6,796 bases of DNA from an uncultured Oscillospiraceae bacterium (GTDB taxonomy: Bacteria > Bacillota > Clostridia > Oscillospirales > Oscillospiraceae). The notes beneath the pieces were generated by a model, which saw only the letters and a list, made by a program, of their open reading frames with translations, was not told the origin of the DNA and ran no database searches. Positions 6,213-6,796 of this stretch are shown here, in pieces (positions within the stretch are counted from its first letter, which is position 1; each line of letters begins with the position of its first letter). A program made the position numbers and the translations under genes. The DNA lies in assembly GCA_910577805.1 (NCBI GenBank), contig CAJTOE010000132.1:1-6796 (forward strand). The letters run 5' to 3'.

Positions 6213-6241
6213 TTGCGCTCTCCCCCGCTCTGTGATAAAAT
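6213..6241 (+). promoter_or_regulatory. promoter of mnmG
   Basis: TTGCGC (6213-6218), a 17-base spacer, then TAAAAT (6236-6241) preceded by TGA, an extended -10. The -35 matches only its first three bases, which the TG extension can offset. The expected start is near 6248, giving a leader of about 40 bases. It suggests that mnmG is transcribed on its own rather than from an upstream gene. Confidence 0.6.
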
Positions 6242-6274
6242 AGTGCGAATTTATCCATATTTTAAGGTGTAAGC

Positions 6275-6279
6275 GGAGG
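6275..6279 (+). promoter_or_regulatory. ribosome-binding site of mnmG
   Basis: GGAGG eight bases before ATG 6288. It fixes the start of mnmG. Confidence 0.8.
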
Positions 6280-6287
6280 CATTTCAT

Positions 6288-6796
6288 ATGAGGACCTATC
6301 AGGCCGAGGAATTTGACGTTGCCGTAGTAGGCGCGGGCCATGCCGGCATCGAAGCGGCACTTGCGGCCGCCCGTCTGGGACTGCGGACGGTATGTTTCAC
6401 CGTCAATCTGGACGCGGTGGGCAATATGCCCTGCAACCCCGCTGTGGGCGGCACCGGCAAGGGCCATCTGGTCCGGGAGCTGGACGCGCTGGGGGGCGAG
6501 ATGGGCCGGGCGGCGGACAAGGCCTGCATCCAATACCGGCTTCTCAACCGGGGCAAGGGACCGGCTGTGTGGTCTCTGCGTGCCCAGGCCGACCGGCGTG
6601 AGTACCAAAAGGTGATGAAGCGCACCCTGGAACAGCAGGAAAATCTGTGGGTCAAGCAGGCGGAGATCGTCGAAATTTTGACCGAAAATGGCCGTGTCTC
6701 CGGGGTAGTCTCCCACACTGGGGCCGTCTATCCGGTCAAAGCCGCCGTCATTGCCACGGGCACCCATCTTGGGGGACGCACGATTGTGGGCGAGGT
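6288..6796 (+). CDS. mnmG: tRNA uridine-5-carboxymethylaminomethyl modification enzyme MnmG, N-terminal part
   Basis: MnmG (GidA) works with MnmE to add the carboxymethylaminomethyl (or aminomethyl) group at C5 of the wobble uridine of several tRNAs, using FAD, NADH and methylene-tetrahydrofolate in the cytoplasm. The window holds 169 codons of a protein that is usually about 620-650 residues; the frame is open at the edge. Visible motifs: Rossmann FAD-binding GAGHAGIEAA at 15-24, the family signature CNPAVGGTGKGHLVRELDA at 49-67 with the conserved Cys49, LLNRGKGPAVWSLRAQADR at about 85-103, and ATGTHLGG near residues 157-164. The start has GGAGG eight bases upstream and lines up with the normal N-terminus. 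In many bacteria mnmE lies just upstream; here the upstream neighbours are a repeat element and a dead regulator, and mnmG has its own promoter. Confidence 0.95.
   Translation, partial: MRTYQAEEFDVAVVGAGHAGIEAALAAARLGLRTVCFTVNLDAVGNMPCNPAVGGTGKGHLVRELDALGGEMGRAADKACIQYRLLNRGKGPAVWSLRAQADRREYQKVMKRTLEQQENLWVKQAEIVEILTENGRVSGVVSHTGAVYPVKAAVIATGTHLGGRTIVGE

Noticed and set aside
5988..6767. Minus-strand frame of about 260 codons through the repeat and mnmG
   Set aside because: Antisense to mnmG, with no motif, and it crosses the inverted-repeat element.

Overview
The window looks like chromosomal DNA from a GC-rich Gram-positive anaerobe of the Clostridia, most likely a gut Oscillospiraceae-type organism. 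The reasons are strong GGAGG ribosome-binding sites, sigma-A promoters, a Firmicutes-type MnmG, an AGCS sodium:amino-acid symporter and a zinc-ribbon/ABC module. The taxonomic call is inference from style; no marker gene is complete here.

Layout. Positions 1-3940, minus strand: one compact operon. It has a near-consensus sigma-A promoter (3911-3939) and a GGAGGG ribosome site. The first gene is a 515-residue membrane-anchored protein with an N-terminal zinc ribbon (3878-2331). An ABC ATPase follows after 3 bases (2327-1686). An ABC-2 type permease starts with an ATGA overlap at 1689 and is still open at base 1. That permease is unusual: after a full six-helix ABC-2 unit (residues about 1-384) the same frame continues into a second unit that starts again with a membrane helix and an extracytoplasmic-type loop. 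It is therefore a tandem fusion of two half-transporters. The three genes together look like one export machine with a dedicated membrane-anchored accessory protein of unknown role.

Positions 3945-5470, minus strand: a monocistronic sodium:alanine/glycine symporter gene (alsT/agcS family) with an extended -10 promoter. It is closed by an 11-bp hairpin lying only five bases from the -35 box of the ABC operon.

Positions about 5470-6000: an AT-rich island carrying a small orphan gene (minus) and, divergently, the remains of an XRE-type helix-turn-helix regulator. The remnant stops where a 167-bp inverted-repeat element begins (6003-6169). This element has perfect 16-bp terminal repeats, and each arm folds into two hairpins. 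The outer hairpins differ between the arms at three base pairs, all compensated.

Positions 6213-6796, plus strand: an extended -10 promoter and the first 169 codons of mnmG, the FAD-dependent tRNA wobble-uridine modification enzyme, which runs off the window.

The best candidates for something undescribed are the zinc-ribbon protein/ATPase/double-permease operon and the inverted-repeat element with covarying hairpins.
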